From contig CM064560.1 of the NCBI GenBank assembly GCA_032716605.1, positions 12,950,292-13,014,291 on the forward strand: a stretch of DNA of 64,000 bases, in the 5' to 3' direction. The notes beneath the pieces are model-generated. The model was not told the origin of the DNA. It worked only from the letters and a program-made list of their open reading frames with translations, and did not search any database. This DNA comes from Paralithodes platypus. Its lineage: Eukaryota; Arthropoda; Malacostraca; Decapoda; Lithodidae. Made by a program: the position numbers and the translations under genes. How positions within the stretch are numbered: the first letter of the stretch is position 1; every line of letters begins with the position of its first letter. This document shows positions 63,613 through 64,000 of the stretch, piece by piece.

Positions 63613-64000
63613 TCATAACCTCTGCCAATGAAGTTGGAGGAGGTTATTTTTTTGTCTCCATTTGTTTGTCTGTCTGTCTGTAAAGAAGATATGAACCGAT
63701 TTTCAGGTAAGTTGTTGGGCAGATAGGAAATGTGCCAAGGAAGTTATTTAAGTTGGGAGGTTAACGGTAGCGTGGATACCTCTACCAACGTAGACTGCTC
63801 ACAAAGTTATTAACAAATGTTCACGAAATTTGCTGAGCAGATAGGATATGCGCCAAATAAGAAGGTATTCCATTTAGGAGGCAATTGGTAGTGCATATAC
63901 CTTCGCCAGCATAGGTGGAGATATGCTCTCCCGAGTGCCCGACTATTATAACATTTATATACCCTTTTTATACCCTTGATTTTTTAGTGTGATTTCTCAG
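63613..64000. repeat. Dispersed repeat with GGAGGTTAT and TTTGTCTGTCTGTCTGT
   Basis: 'ccaatgaagttggaggaggtt', 'tttgtctgtctgtctgtaa' and two diverged copies of 'ttgggcagataggaaatgtgccaa' make a pattern I recognise as a widespread invertebrate repeat of unclear class. It runs to the window end. Confidence 0.5.

Noticed and set aside
61056..64000. Search for the missing C-lobe exon of the mos-like gene
   Set aside because: No frame with the expected alpha-G to alpha-I pattern next to a usable acceptor was found, so the end is taken to lie outside.

Overview
The window is from an animal nuclear genome, most likely an arthropod and probably a decapod crustacean (inference). The grounds are an intron-rich host gene, very dense CA, GA, ATT and TATA microsatellites, long homogeneous minisatellites, jockey/CR1-type LINEs of a kind I associate with crab and shrimp assemblies, tRNA-derived SINEs, and Ty3/gypsy and BEL/Pao LTR elements. 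No bacterial-style operon, rRNA gene, intact tRNA gene or CRISPR array was seen. Nearly all long open frames outside the host gene are transposon proteins or tandem repeats with no stops.

There is one host gene. Eight exons on the + strand between 32478 and 61055 join in a single reading frame. They encode at least 1249 residues of a Mos-like Ser/Thr kinase. The catalytic landmarks fall in order: a glycine loop, [17 protein letters not shown] and a GT-APE activation segment. The kinase domain follows about 845 residues of low-complexity N-terminal sequence, which includes eight degenerate modules built on an RRAS core. It is split by a roughly 200-residue insert rich in Asp, Gly and Ser. The C-terminal lobe runs past the window.

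Layout. 1-12290: satellites, LINE and SINE debris, a broken Tc1/mariner transposase, a ~1.2 kb array of 25-bp units, and a duplicated block present in inverted orientation. 12294-28035: a 15.7 kb transposon nest. A TTAA-flanked element has been split by a Gmr1-like Ty3/gypsy element (domain order gag-PR-INT-RT-RH, itself hit by a 480-bp TTAA MITE) and by a LINE. That LINE is split by a second LINE, which carries a second copy of the same MITE. A second, inverted copy of the outer element abuts it. 28375-31740: a tandem repeat, a defective LINE holding another TTAA MITE, and SINE and LINE ends. 32478-61055: the mos-like gene, whose introns hold minisatellites, foldback repeats, LINE fragments and, in intron 7, a BEL/Pao element inside a TTAA MITE inside a foldback repeat. 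61056-64000: more repeats.

Several insertions can be dated relative to one another because their empty sites can be read, either from the interrupted reading frame or from a second copy in the window. The clearest themes are the unusual architecture of the Mos-like kinase, the number of TTAA-target non-autonomous elements with exact insertion footprints, and a BEL/Pao element whose LTRs are almost identical although its coding region is defective.
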